A stretch of 64,000 nt of DNA from Hydractinia symbiolongicarpus (GCF_029227915.1 NC_079875.1:18033001-18097000); one strand, 5' to 3'; positions 47,596-59,526 are shown, numbered from the stretch's first letter. Program-made: numbers and translations. Notes: generated by a model from the sequence alone, not told the origin.

Positions 47596-48212
47596 CTGAA
47601 CACAAAACTAAAAAAAATAAAAAATAGTTAAACACCCTTGCTGACATAAACTGTGATTTGTGGTGCTGACGGCTAAATTTACCTAAGCTATTAAAAAAAA
47701 GGACGCAAGGTTGCACAGGCAAGGTTTTTTTTGCAAAGGACCACTGCTTTGTCACTGTGAAAAAACCATTTACCTAGGCCAAGTAGAGTGGTTGATTACA
47801 GCCCTTAAGTTGTAGTGCTTGTGACAGGAGACTTCATTTTTTACAGTGATAGGTACCTGGGTAAGATGTAACAGGAGAGCAAATCTTACACACAAGACCT
47901 TCGTTACAGGCAAAACGCTATAACTGCAGAATAAAAGTGAACTGCAAAATGAAAAGTGAACTGCACTCTGCAAGTTGTTTTTTTACTGCTGCAGTTTAAT
48001 GATGAGTGTTAAATAATGTACCAAACAAAGGAAACGCTAAAGACAACTCTGGTGTGAAATATTTAAGAATCTCTACCACAACCTACTGAGTGAACAGATT
48101 GAAAGCGCTACCCCTTGCATTAGAAATAAGCTTTTATCATAATTTATTATATTTTAATGACATGTTTTACAATAAAGCATAAATATATAAAATACAATAT
48201 AAAATTATCATT

Positions 48213-48283
48213 TTCGGCTTAACGCCCGTTTTCCATGCTAGCATGGGTTGGATGGGGTATATTAATGACCCTCTTCCAATCGT
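48213..48283 (-). mobile_element. Solo 3' tail of the RTE-like LINE
   Basis: About 70 bp matching the last bases of LINE copy 1 (the complement of the C-terminal codons, including ccatgctagcatgg and gaccctcttccaat). It is severely 5'-truncated and sits at the right edge of array II. Confidence 0.8.
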
Positions 48284-48482
48284 GAAAATATTAAAATATA
48301 GCTATCTAAAATATACTTAAAAAGAAAAACGAAAAAAATTCTTAAAAACACTTGAAAACTTCAAGAAGACAAAGTTAAAAACAAAAACAAACAAACAAAA
48401 AGGAAAACAGAAGCAAATCATAAACAAGTTAAAAACAAAAATTGAATAAGCCAAGACGATGAGTTTAGGGGAGAGACTACCA

Positions 48483-51466
48483 CTATACCCATGGCACTCT
48501 CGAACCTCTTACGCATAAAATTGTTGACTTCAAAATTTCAAAGGACAGTTTTGTTTGGAGCTATGTAATCACTGTTGGGTAGTCTTTGATTTGTGTTATG
48601 GAGAGTTTTTTTTTCAAGTTCTTGAAGAAAAACATGACATTCGTTACCCATACCTTCATTTGTACCCATCACAAGGGGTGTGAAAGTACCATGTTCAACA
48701 TTTATTATCCTTTCATTAGATGATCTCTTCTTCTCACTTTCCTGATCATGAAAGGTTTTCGTTGTGGATTTTTGTAGCATTTCGAGTTTACAAGCGTAAT
48801 ACGAACATCGAAAAATGCCGTTTGTTCATGTCGCCAAAAATCATTTGCCTTCATATTCAGTGAGATTCACCACTTCTGTTTGCTGATTTTAAACAAAAAT
48901 GCTCGTTTGTGAGTGGAATAAGGTGTAGTTCAGCTTCTACGTTGTGACATGTACAATTAAGTAACAATGTTAGTAAGTCACAAACGTTATCATGTCTTTT
49001 CGATACAAATCCACCTTTCTTGCACAAAAGAGCATGATTGACAGTAAATGCATCTCCACAGGTGCAAAAATTTGGTAACCCTTTCAATGGTAAATTGTAA
49101 TGGAGTCTTGAAGCATCACTAAATTCCTCTTTATTCAAATCAAGCCCTTGTTGTTCAATAGAAATGTTGTTCAATAGGAATGGCGTTTAACCATGAACTT
49201 GCCCCTTTGTCATGAGTCTGCTTGAAAAATGGTAATAAATCCTCTGCTATAATGGAGTCAACATGGTCAATTTTTGTCTTTCAATACAGCTTCTTTTGCT
49301 TTGGAATGTTCTTTATTCAGTTCCTTGGTTGTTTTACCATCGCAAACACCAAAAAACATGATATTACTTTGAGATATTATCGATTCCACATGTGGTTTGG
49401 CTATTAACTTTGATCCTGCAAATTGAATTTGTGACTCTTGCGTTAAAATTGGGATACCTAAACCACCATCGCTTGGTGATAATGAAAACAATACTTTAAA
49501 GTATTCTGTTAGCGGTTCATCCTGCGCGAAGATTGTCGGCAGAAAGTGATCGTTCTCAATTGGTTCCAAATAGTTTTTGAAATTCTGTATTGTTCTCATA
49601 AAGTAAGTAAACTTCGATTTGTAGGCTTTGGTGAATGCTGTATAAGCTGCATGTGGTTCTGTTTGAGTTATCTTACACAAATTAGCTAATTCTTTTGCCC
49701 AGTTTTCGACCTTATCACTACAGTACATATCCTTGAAAGTTTTCTAACCAAATTTAGCACCCAAGTGTCTCTTTCCATCGGAGGTAATATTTCCTTAAAT
49801 AGACTTTTTGCATACTGGGCCAGTTTCTGCGATTTTACAATTAACCATGTTTTTGATCCGTTAACATATCCTGATTTTTCTCCTTCTTTTACAAGGTTTT
49901 CATACCAGCTATGTAAATTCAACATCTTCCCAGCTGCAGCAACGTCATCAGCGAGCCATACTTGCTTGGTTTCGGGTTCAGAAATCTGCATATAATTGAT
50001 GATGGTAGTTGTACTTAGGGAGTACCAAGGCATGGCCAAGGGATCACCTTGAGTGGTTCCCTCTCTGGATTTGATTTCAGCACAACCTGATATAAATAGT
50101 CAAGAGGGCTTACGATACGTGTTGATAATGTAAGCAGATAGTACCAGGCATGTTATTCAGATATTGTGTAAAGCTACTGAGCGATTCATTGAATTGAAAG
50201 CGTTCCTTGCATCTACAAGTAGGACTGCATCGGTTGCTTTTTCTTCAAAAATTTCCCTCGTAGCATGAATTGCCGCCTCTGCACCTGCACATGTTTGAAG
50301 TGGTCCAGCAGCTGCTTCTACTTCGGTGTTAACTGTCCACGCTATTACCTTGCCAAAATCTTTCTAAGTACCTCTCCAACTCCTATTGGTCGTATGCCGG
50401 GGTTTTTGTCGAGTGGTATTAGTCGCGATGAAGTGAATGCTTCTAGGAGATCTGGGTGATAACATGTGGCGAGGTTTTTTGCCATTCGTGCGATCTCTTC
50501 CCTCAATTCCTTTCCTTCAATACTGAAATTTTTGAAACATAAGATGCAACGATATATATAGCAGAATCCATTCCGGAAGGACCAGCAGATCCCTTAGTTC
50601 TCAAACTAGCTTTCAAAATAGATTGTTCATCAATAGAGTTAAAAATGTTTGGTGGTACATAATCAATAGGTCCGCATAAGAGCACGTTGTCAACCATCGG
50701 TACAAGGTTAGGATATTTTCCATGAGTTCGTTTTTCATGTTTTCTCAGAGGAAAAGAACGCCACTGAAACTTTCTTTTTCAAGGAACTTTAAAGCGGCTG
50801 ATAGCTTTCCTTCCATTACAAGTTTTGAAGATTCTGGAAGTGTCTTCAAAGGATCTTTCTTTTTTCGATGAAACAAATTGTGCTGGATAGTTTTGATTTC
50901 TCTGAACAATAAACTCAAATCACCGTTCCGCCACATTTCTAACCTCCTCAACAAACATTCAACGTGTTCTTTCATCTTAGATCTAGGTGACGGTTTTTGT
51001 AGAATAAGAGTGGGTAGCACCATGAACTCTTTTAAGGAAACAGAGTTTAATTTGGAATTACAACTATTGAAGTGTTTCAGCAAATACGTCAACTCTTTTA
51101 TGTACATTTTCCCAGCTTTACCGGTAGGAACGTGGAAAATTTTTCTTCGAAAATGTACTATTTCATTATAGATGTTATTTATCATTTTTATAAATTCTGC
51201 ATAATGTAAATTTCCCCAAAAATCGTTATCGGACTCAAGTATGTTTTTTGGAATGATATCGATGGGTGGTGAATTGGCTTCATTGATGGTATCTACTAAA
51301 TCCGATATAAGTTGTGACGGAGTGTCCTTTTGGGCGAATCGTCTGTACATAACTGCAATGGTCGTTTTGTGCGCGAGTTTATATGACGTTTCAATCCATG
51401 CGTACTTCTACAAACCTTTTTACAATGTAAGCATGTATGTGTTGTAATTACTTTAATATTCACCAT
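48483..51466 (-). pseudogene. Non-LTR retrotransposon with C2H2 finger, RT and RLE endonuclease
   Basis: Nearly full-length, multiply frameshifted element. From the 5' side: ATG at 51,466; C2H2 finger CLHCKKVCRSTHGLKRHI with a frameshift just before KLAHKTTIAVMYRRFAQ; linker to 50,745 (KLVMEGKLSAALKFLEKE); GSAGPSGMD (about 50,580); SSRLIPLDK and RPIGVGEVLRKI (about 50,380-50,430); AAAGPLQTCAG; LLVDARNAFNSMN (motif A); TTQGDPLAMPWYSL (about 50,030); QVWLADDVAAAGK, with LADD where YADD is usual; and SKTWLIVK. The C-terminal part has DGGLGIP, a CTCG...H...C knuckle with GGFVSKRHDNVCDL, then the restriction-like endonuclease NDFWRHEQTAFFDVRI, VEHGTFTPLV and ILCVRGSR before a stop at 48,483. Zinc finger plus RLE architecture groups it with R2/NeSL-like clades. 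The exact clade is unassigned. Confidence 0.8.
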
Positions 51467-51479
51467 TGTAATAATTATC

Positions 51480-54400
51480 GCACTTGTTGTTGATTACTCT
51501 AATTCGACAATCATTTAGCAAATAAATGAAAACATATGTTCTCCTCCGTAGATGATGTAGAATTATAACAGAAAGTTATGGAAAAACATAAATTAAAATT
51601 TTTGTGGTGATATCAATAAACTTCCGTAACTTATCAACGATAGAATAATAAGACTCCAATATTCGATTTCTTTTACAGTAACAATACGGAAAACAATGAA
51701 CTCAAAAATAAACACCAATATATCACTAAATCACAGTCAAAAGTTGAAGGCTTTTATTGCATTAAAGGGATACCAAGGTACTTTTACAAGTTGGACTCAT
51801 TTGAAAGATTTGCATGAGAAATGCTAAATGATATATTTACTTTTTGTTAAAACTTCATGTAACACCAGATATATCTTTTTAAATATTTATTTTTTTGTAG
51901 CTAGATCGCCATATCTTGGTTCTCTTTGACCTTTTTCTTCGTTAAAAATTTTCATTCTATATCTAGTCTTTTTTAGCGGCACGTGACCCTGCTACGTATT
52001 ATTTCAGTAGCGCTTTAATTATCACTGACTGCATAGCCAGAACATATATCTTCGCGAGACAAGGTGAAACAAAAGCTCTCTACGAACAATTATTTTTTTT
52101 TAAACAAAATAAAAATAATTCTGCATAAAGTTCTTTACGAACGATTATTTTTTTGAAAAAAAAATGGAAATAATTCTGCATATGTTCTCACACAGCTGAG
52201 CAATCAAACGAAAAATAAAATGCGCATGATTTTTATTTCAAAGGACTTTTAATTTGAGACGCCAGTTGTGCATGTTTTTTTATTTCAAAGGACTTTTATT
52301 TAAGACGCAGGTTGTGAAATTTACTGATAAAAAGTTATGGAAAAAGTTGAAGAGGGAAGGAAGAGGGGGCTGCATCACCCCTTTACCTCCAGCACGAATA
52401 GGATTAAGGGCGGTTACTACCTTTGTAATTTAAGACTGCACACTGCATTTGCCGAGGTGATTACTGAAACATTTTTAAAACATGCACCTTCGCGTCAGCA
52501 ATTATTTGACGTGGTAAAATCGCACAAAAGTCCCTAGACCTTGTGCAATCAGACGTGTAATAGCCAAAGATATAACAACGGAAAAAGTATTTGTTTTTCC
52601 AGAGCATAGTTCAGTTGCCTCTTACAGCAATGCATGAACAACAAATTCTTAGCAAAAAAACAGTTAGTTTTGCGCTTCAAATGCATCATTAAAAACAGTT
52701 TGTCACCATGTGTGGATTGATTAAATCATTGCAGTAAACGATAAAATATATTCAATAAAATGTAGTTTTTTCTGCGTTAAACTTTAACATTTAAGCAATT
52801 AACAATTATTATTTTATGTCTTATTTTTCTTTGCTTTTCTCTGGTAAAAATAATATCCTTTATTTAGGAGGTAGCTAAAACATTTTTTGTGTTTTGTTAA
52901 GTTTAAAAACTTAGAAACTGCCACATGTGTTCTAATAAGTGCGAATACAGCTATATATATATCGATGCTAAAAATGGCGAATTATGAGAGTTTGTCTAAT
53001 CATGGAGGTGCAGAGCAGCGTTGACGAAAACAGGATACCTGTCTCTCTTTTCTGCTCTCGCGCTTCGATGTCTGTCCTGCTTTTGTAACCCTGCCCTATC
53101 CCCTTTTGCGATAGCACGTTGAAATAACAGCGTGCTATCGCAAAAGGTAAAAATGATGAGTTTAGTTTACTACACTACATTGATGTTAGCGCTACATATT
53201 GGAAGAATATCATGAAAACAAACTTTAATTAGACAGTAAATTCTGGCTCTTTCTGTATCGTAGAATGAATTAAAGTATTATTTCTTTATATTATCATCCT
53301 CTATATTAATAGCCCCCTTCTGTGTGTTCAAAAAGGTTACTGCGTCCCGTAATGTGATATATAATGATATATAAAGGACGGGCGAACCAGTTTTTTTTTC
53401 AACGGGCTAACGACTAGTCTATTATAATACCCGTATACATCTGTCCGTCTGTCACACAAAATGGTAGCTTAGCTGTGCAAGTAGTGAGACGCACAATGTT
53501 TGGTATAAAAAGGACAGGCGAACCCTTGGATTTTTCCACTGGCTAACGACTAGTTTTTTAATAAAAAATATATCCATTTACTGAGTAACTAAGGCAACCT
53601 CGTCCCCAAGAATGGTTGAGAACAAGGTTGGCAATACTCACTTGAGCATCATACTCCGCTTAGGTCGACAGGTTAAAGATCAATAATTTTTACAACCTCT
53701 TTGTTGAAATAAATTCTTTTAAAATTGAAATAAAAGAAATCGTGTGCACACCTGCTGCTAATATATTATTTTTTGGTTTTATTGCTTAGACGGCCATCAA
53801 GGCAACAAGAAAAACAAATACTTAAACAACGACATCTAGGGTTCATGAACTTTTAATAAAAAGTGAATATGTCATTGGGAATTTCTTATGAAAATCTTTC
53901 AGGTAAGTTCAACTTGTAAAAGTACATCGGATCCCTTTAAGAAATGGAGAAGGATTTACTAGAATCTTGGGAGAGAATAATCTGCGAAGAGAACTTACAA
54001 AAGTTCTACCTATTGCCATATTAGAATCATTTGTGGATATGGCTGTTGCGACTGCCGGTAACACATAAAAAATTGTAAAATGGAAATAATTAACATGCGT
54101 TGCCAAAATTTCATAAGCCTCTAATGATTATTGTGCAGGCAAGCTAGTGCGGCTAGTTCTTACGCATTATGGCTTCAAAGTGTTTTTATAGGTAGTGGCT
54201 GTACATGTTTTACTTTGTGATATGGATTGTTTCTTTGAAATGGTTGGTGTCAGTTGAGTTATGTTCTCTACTGGGATGAATCCAAGCTAAAGAATCTCTA
54301 GATACCCAGATTATTACCATTTTTTTTCCTTCTGAAAAAAGACAATTACTGTTCAGTATTAATTTTATTTGAGAACTGTTACCGCTATTATTTTAAAATT

Positions 54401-54635
54401 AGTAGTGCCTAAAAAAATTGAAGATCTCCACAAACATTTCTTTTAACTTGAATTTGGGTTTCTATCAGAGGTGTTAAGTCTTTCTCTTGTATCCGACTTT
54501 GCAATTTATTTTGTGCCACAAATGTGGTCAGGCTTAAATCTTGTTTGTCAAAATTGACAAACTTGCAACTTGTGTTTCCTGGTTCAGTTCACAAAACCTA
54601 TGCTGCAAATGCAGTACCAAGCACAGGAATGTCAA
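51480..54635. other. Intron-like stretch with small repeats
   Basis: No exon supported. Contains short tandem duplications at 52,080-52,330 (ttctgcata, caaaggactttta phrases), the perfect hairpin at 53,103-53,148, copies of a short interspersed phrase 'ggctaacgactagt' at about 53,405 and 53,545, and a 53,655-53,935 segment related to 62,660-62,945. Confidence 0.45.
53103..53148. repeat. Perfect 17-bp hairpin, 12-nt loop
   Basis: ccttttgcgatagcacg and cgtgctatcgcaaaagg pair without mismatch. No TIR-element context or gene end is evident. Confidence 0.9.
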
Positions 54636-54642
54636 AACTTAC

Positions 54643-54660
54643 CTAAGCTCTTTTTGTTCA
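54643..54660 (-). CDS. 18-nt microexon outside the arrays (NKKSL)
   Basis: Acceptor aatcttttaaag, donor gtaagt. Encodes (V)NKKSL. It is the intact relative of the dead CTTAG-ending modules in array I. Confidence 0.5.
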
Positions 54661-54753
54661 CTTTAAAAGATTTGAAGGGAAAATGTTATTAAACCATTAG
54701 ATACATTATAATAACTGGGGACGGTTGTGTAGAATAATAAGAAAACAACTAAC

Positions 54754-54771
54754 CAGTTGACTTTTTTGGAA
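54754..54771 (-). CDS. 18-nt microexon outside the arrays (PKKST)
   Basis: Acceptor atgcattttattttag, donor gttagt. Encodes (V)PKKST. Related in position and donor to the C-type exons of array I. Confidence 0.55.
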
Positions 54772-55570
54772 CTAAAATAAAATGCATGAAAACATCAATG
54801 AACATCGGGTTAAAAACATTCAACAAATTATTCTGTCAAAAATATATTTTGAACTAGGCAGGGACTACTTTAGGCCAATTTTTCAATAATATTTATTTTT
54901 CTTATCACTTTAAAAAAGATAAAAATATTACAGCTTATGATCATGAACATCTTGAGCTCAACTTGTTATTTATTGTACTTGTGCTACGATGACAAGACAA
55001 CTTTTTATGTCATAGCACAGAATATTCAATCAAAAATTTAAAAATTAGAATTATCCTGTATAAATGTCATAGCACCGAATATTTGATCAAAATTTGGAAA
55101 AGTTTAGAATTTTCCTGTATATCAATTTTACTTCGGCCATATAAGTGTTTGGTTTAATTCTGTGATATCAGATAATCATTATATCCCCAGACAATTAGTC
55201 TTAGCCTTTCTAATTCAAGTTTTGTCACTTAACAATTGCGAAGGTATAAATCCTGATATTAAACTTTCCTGTTTCATATAAAAAGATTTTTGCAAAAAAT
55301 GTTTCAAGTTAAATCTACATTGAACTTGCAAAATTATGCTCTTTTTTCTTTTCTTAATATAACTGTTGTTTGAGTAGCGGAGCTTGTGACTTCAAAACAA
55401 AATACAAAATGCCAATGTGAAGCAGGCAAAAAGCATTTAAATTGAATAATTATAAATATATACTACATGCACACACCCCACAAACCAGTGTCAGATTTAA
55501 AACTAAAAAGCCTTACAGGATGTGGTGGTTAAAATAAAACAGATAATAAAAAAGGAAGTAAATAATTTAC

Positions 55571-55585
55571 CTTTTCTCCTCTCAG
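55571..55585 (-). CDS. 15-nt microexon (ERRK), relative of the array II exon
   Basis: Acceptor gctttttattttag, donor gtaaat, phase 1-1, reading (P)ERRK. It aligns with the array II 39-nt exon minus its middle 24 bases, in a diverged copy of the array II unit. Confidence 0.55.
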
Positions 55586-55820
55586 CTAAAATAAAAAGCA
55601 AGAATAACGTCAAAAATAAGAATTAACTTCTCAGCACCAATCAAAAATAACATAGGGCTCTCCATAGTCAAATTTTGTGTTAAAATGACAGCCAAATCGA
55701 TACCTTGTGCTAAATATGTGTGAAATACTGACTAAGGATATAAGATCTACTAAAATCCCATGATATAGAAATGTGTGTGATAGGTTAACACATAGATTTT
55801 TATGATAGGCTAATGTCTTA

Positions 55821-56199
55821 AGGCTAAAATACACGGAAAGTTTAAACGGACTGTTTAGTTGTAAGAAAAAACTTATAAGTTAGTTGCAGGTAACACACCT
55901 ATTTACACATTAAGTTAAAATGGATAAGTTTTTTTAAATTTTTTTTTCACAATAAATTCCAAATAAAGAACTATAGCATTAGAAGGAATAATGGTAGAAG
56001 AAAAAGGCGGACTAGCACTGGTTGTGATTAGAAACCAAAAAAATATGCTGAAATCTTTAGTTCAAACAATAGCTCATAAATCATTCTATTAATTTCAAAA
56101 GAAAAAACTTAGCAAAAGTTGAACTTGTCCAACTTTTAAAAAAACTTATAAAACTGAAAAAAGTTTTACTTCTTTCCTGTTTACCGTGTATTTTAGCCT
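55821..56199. mobile_element. MITE, 379 bp, Tc1/mariner-like
   Basis: Terminal inverted repeats aggctaaaatacacgg and ccgtgtattttagcct, flanked by TA on each side. It interrupts a diverged array II unit; intact units read gtcttagtcac at the insertion point and so act as empty sites. Interior sequence matches 7,150-7,285. Confidence 0.75.
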
Positions 56200-57980
56200 T
56201 AAGTCACTACTTGCATTATAAAGCTATGAAACATTTAAGAAGCCATATGTGATATTGTACTTGGTCTTATTGTCATTATAAACTCAATTTTGTTATCCCT
56301 TTCTTGCAACTGATGTTATCAAAAAACAAAAGCGCAATACCTAGGAAACCTTTATACACAAGGACAAAAATAGTTTTGTTTGACAAACATTCATGATTTT
56401 CGAAATTAAATCCTTGCAGAAGTTGTAAATTTGCAAGAATTAATTTTTCCTTCCTTTATTTCCGAGGTGAACGTACAAAATACAGTAAAAAATGTTCATG
56501 TTTATCTATATAAGAATAGGCAGTGCGTCCCTGTTTGTAACAAGTGGATTATATTTGTTTTAATTTTTTTCCCTAAAAAATGTTACACATTTTGATTATA
56601 ATTTTAATTGGTTCGAACAATGCTTTGTTATAAATTATTGTATAGGTAAAGTCACAGGGAATTACAGTGTTATTATTGCTGTCCCTTTTTTATAAAAATG
56701 AAATATATTATCCGAAACTGTGGAGTGTCTGTATGTGACTTTTGCAAAGTGGATTATATTCTCACAATTAAAATATCATCTATAAATTTGTTCTGCAAAC
56801 TTTGACATTAAAACAATATTGACATCAAAGGAAAGTATATTAACAGAGCCATTGCAGCGCACTTCTAAGTGTAAATAGGCTAAATAACTTACAAATGGTT
56901 AAAAAAAAATGTAACTTCTATGTGGGTAACTAAGGAGTACCTGGGATCAAATTGAGACCAATTAAGCTTTTAGAATACATATTTTGCAAATATTACTTTG
57001 TGGTGAGTCACAGATTTTTTAGATATACTGAATGTGTTGCTAAAGGGGTTACTGTATCCTCTATTGTTTCTCAGTATTACACAACAAGTTTTTAAGATTT
57101 AATGTCATTAATTTGAACAAAAAAGTTTTACAATAAAAGACAAAAAACCTTGAAATTAAGCATTTTAACAGTTTCTCAATAAAATATATAGCATTGTAAA
57201 AACTTCATAAGAAAGCTTTTAATAACAGATTAATGTGCGTAATCAGAGCTTTTTTCCTATGATAAAAATTATGACACTCATTAAACAAAACAAAGTAGTT
57301 TGTAGAATTTGAAAGAATACAATAACTCTTTTTCTATGAGAAACAATGTTTCTAAGGAAGCAATAAACTCCCTAAAAAAATAACATAATTAGATACTAGG
57401 ATTTATTTTCAGATTATTATATTTCTATTTTTACCATTCTTATTACGATTTTATAGCCATAATACTTTAATACTATTATTTTTACTTTGAAAATTTTTCT
57501 TTTAACAGCATTTTATGCAGGGGAGGAACATCTTCTTCAAAAATATACAAAAGCCTATTGTGGGAAAAATACAAATGAACAACAAAATTTCGCACAGCCT
57601 TTTAACTTGGTTAACCCAAAGTTCATTTAAAAACAGAAACTGGCAAAAAATCAGAAGATTGTAAAAGTTGGGGCACGTCACAGTTGACTTTTTTCTTGTT
57701 TATAATACATTTTTAATTGGAAATTTCTGTCACCTCATGAATTTAGATAGTAAGTCAAAGTCATTTTTATACGTGTTAAGGTCCATAATTTAGGGATTAG
57801 TAAAAAAAAACTTTTACACATAAACACAGAAAATAATGGAACTGTTTGGACAGTTAAAAAATATTAAGAATTTCGAAAAGAAATTTATTGGATTGACAGG
57901 GAACTTGTTGAAATTGTTTCTTTATAAAAAACTATGTGCAACAGAGCAGAACAAAACCTTAAATTAAAATTAGTATACAT
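56200..57980. other. End of the diverged array II copy, then intron
   Basis: Array II-like sequence continues to about 56,410 and then stops. Beyond that I see no exon or element. Confidence 0.45.
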
Positions 57981-57982
57981 AC

Positions 57983-58015
57983 GCATGCATATTCTCTTCC
58001 TTTTTCTTCTTCTTC
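57983..58015 (-). CDS. 33-nt microexon, strongly basic
   Basis: Acceptor ttttatttttatag, donor gtatgt, phase 1-1. Reads (R)RRRKRKRICM, an arginine/lysine patch suited to nuclear import. Confidence 0.55.
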
Positions 58016-58363
58016 CTATAAAAATAAAAAATAAAAAAACCTGTACATTGAGAAATTTTAAAAAGATTGCAGGCAAAAAATTGTGTCGTTTGAGGTGAGC
58101 TGTGTTTACCCTAAATTATCCTAAGACTTTTAATGCTTTTCCTGAAGCTGGTTTGATACTAACGATGATGAGGTGGCGAAGCAGCAAGCTGTAATGATAA
58201 TACTTGTCTTACAACAGATGGTTATAGTCATAAGGAGGTTGCACTCTCTACGATTCTGCATTATTACAAGATCTTCCATAGGATTGCAAATTCAATGACA
58301 ATATACACTTACATAAAAGTCAGACAGGAGATCCGCATTACTGATAAACACCAGTCAATTCAA

Positions 58364-58408
58364 ACTAAATTAAAAGGGCTATATAGAATATAGCACTTTT
58401 AATTTAGT
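58364..58408. repeat. Hairpin, 20-bp arms, one mismatch
   Basis: actaaattaaaagggctata and its near-complement tatagcacttttaatttagt around the loop tagaa. Confidence 0.8.
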
Positions 58409-59021
58409 ATATATAAATTAGTGTGAGAATAAATATCTTTGAAGCAGATATTATAAGGATTGATTCTAAACCAATCTGATAGCTACAGTGGAACAGGCAA
58501 CAATCTGTGTGCCAGCACAAGTGACCCCGCAGTAGCCTTATACATGCTAATAGGCCTAACACACAGCCTTACACAAATTATTGCTGCAACAAATTAGCTT
58601 AGAAATACAGGATAGTAATTAAATAAAAATTGCCATATTTTTGCAATTTAATTTACCCACAAGTTTTATGAAACTGTTTAAAATGATCCAGTTGAAGCGC
58701 GATATAAATATTGATTGTTCTTTCGCTCACAATTTTGGTGGTAATACACTTTATGCTTTGCCTACAGCGACATCTTTGTTGTGCGAGTTTCAGTAACACC
58801 CTTCTGTTTGGAGAAGACAGGATAAATTGATGGCCAATTTGACAGTTTGATTGTGTGTCAGTGGCCGTTATTTTAACCCTAAAAAACCCCCAAATTTTGT
58901 GGCCTAGATTATGTAAAAATCTTAAAATTATTGCACAGGTTTTGCCACCTCTCTTGGTAAATCAAACAATATATAATAACCTTTAATGTCCTTGACACAT
59001 AAAATAATTGCATGAACTTAC

Positions 59022-59062
59022 TTTTTTCTTCCATCTTTTCCAATGAACTGGATATATAACAA
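59022..59062 (-). CDS. 41-nt exon, phase 2 to 1
   Basis: Acceptor gtatttttgtttag, donor gtaagt. Reads CYISSSLEKMEEK and joins 57,983 through AGA (Arg). The other frames are also open, so the phase choice rests on the downstream fit. Confidence 0.5.
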
Positions 59063-59526
59063 CTAAACAAAAATACTTCATTAGTAAATTTAAAATATAA
59101 CCATATTTATCAAGTTTTGTTGTTTCGACATATAATAATACTCGCTGCCTGTCTGTCTATCTGCAAGCCAATTTAAAAAGTACACCTTAATAACGCAAAG
59201 TCTAAGTAAATGTCATTATTTCAAGAAATCAGGCAGGCAAGGATGTAGGAAACATCGATGAAGGCAATATGTACAACAGGTGATCCAGTGGAATTTTCCG
59301 CAGGCTAACGATTAGTGTTAAAAAAAAGGAAGTAAGACATGCCTCTGGTAATCTATATTTCATATATATTTATATTCTAATGTTTTTATTTATTATCAAT
59401 TTTTATCTTACCAACCACAGCGGGTATACAAAAATAAGATACAGTAATAGTTTTGCACATTATTTGTACTTTTTTTTACATTTTTTATATTTTAAACAAA
59501 AAAAAGTATAACCTCAATTATTTTTG

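Larger units (their letters stand above)
40085..48130 (-). repeat. Array II: tandem repeat with 986-bp and about 1.36-kb units
   Basis: Two units of about 1.36 kb on the left, then units exactly 986 bp apart (39-nt exon at 42,938, 43,924, 44,910, 45,896, 46,882), and a right end of the longer type again. The 986-bp form is the longer form minus about 380 bp. Units are nearly identical in intron and exon. Sequence at 39,464-40,300 and a diverged single copy at about 54,820-56,400 are of the same family. Confidence 0.9.
17585..59062 (-). other. Gene 2: transcription unit made of microexons (model)
   Basis: Inferred gene spanning at least 41 kb on the minus strand and built mostly of 15-54 nt exons of phase 1-1. 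Support is the repeated pairing of Y-rich AG acceptors with GT donors around short open segments, and codon-compatible junctions. From 39,637 to 17,637 every junction I checked avoids a stop. Upstream, 59,062 to 54,643 is also consistent. One junction, between array II and the 39,616 exon, needs an unseen phase 1 to 2 exon. The encoded protein is very basic, with many K/R-x-S/T motifs and V-P motifs, and has no transmembrane segment or domain I recognise. A nuclear or cytoskeletal scaffold is possible. Introns host the LINE, the RLE element and MITEs. Confidence 0.5.

Noticed and set aside
52337-52537. 66-residue plus-strand ORF
   Set aside because: No recognisable family, splice context or repeat of its codon pattern elsewhere; likely chance.
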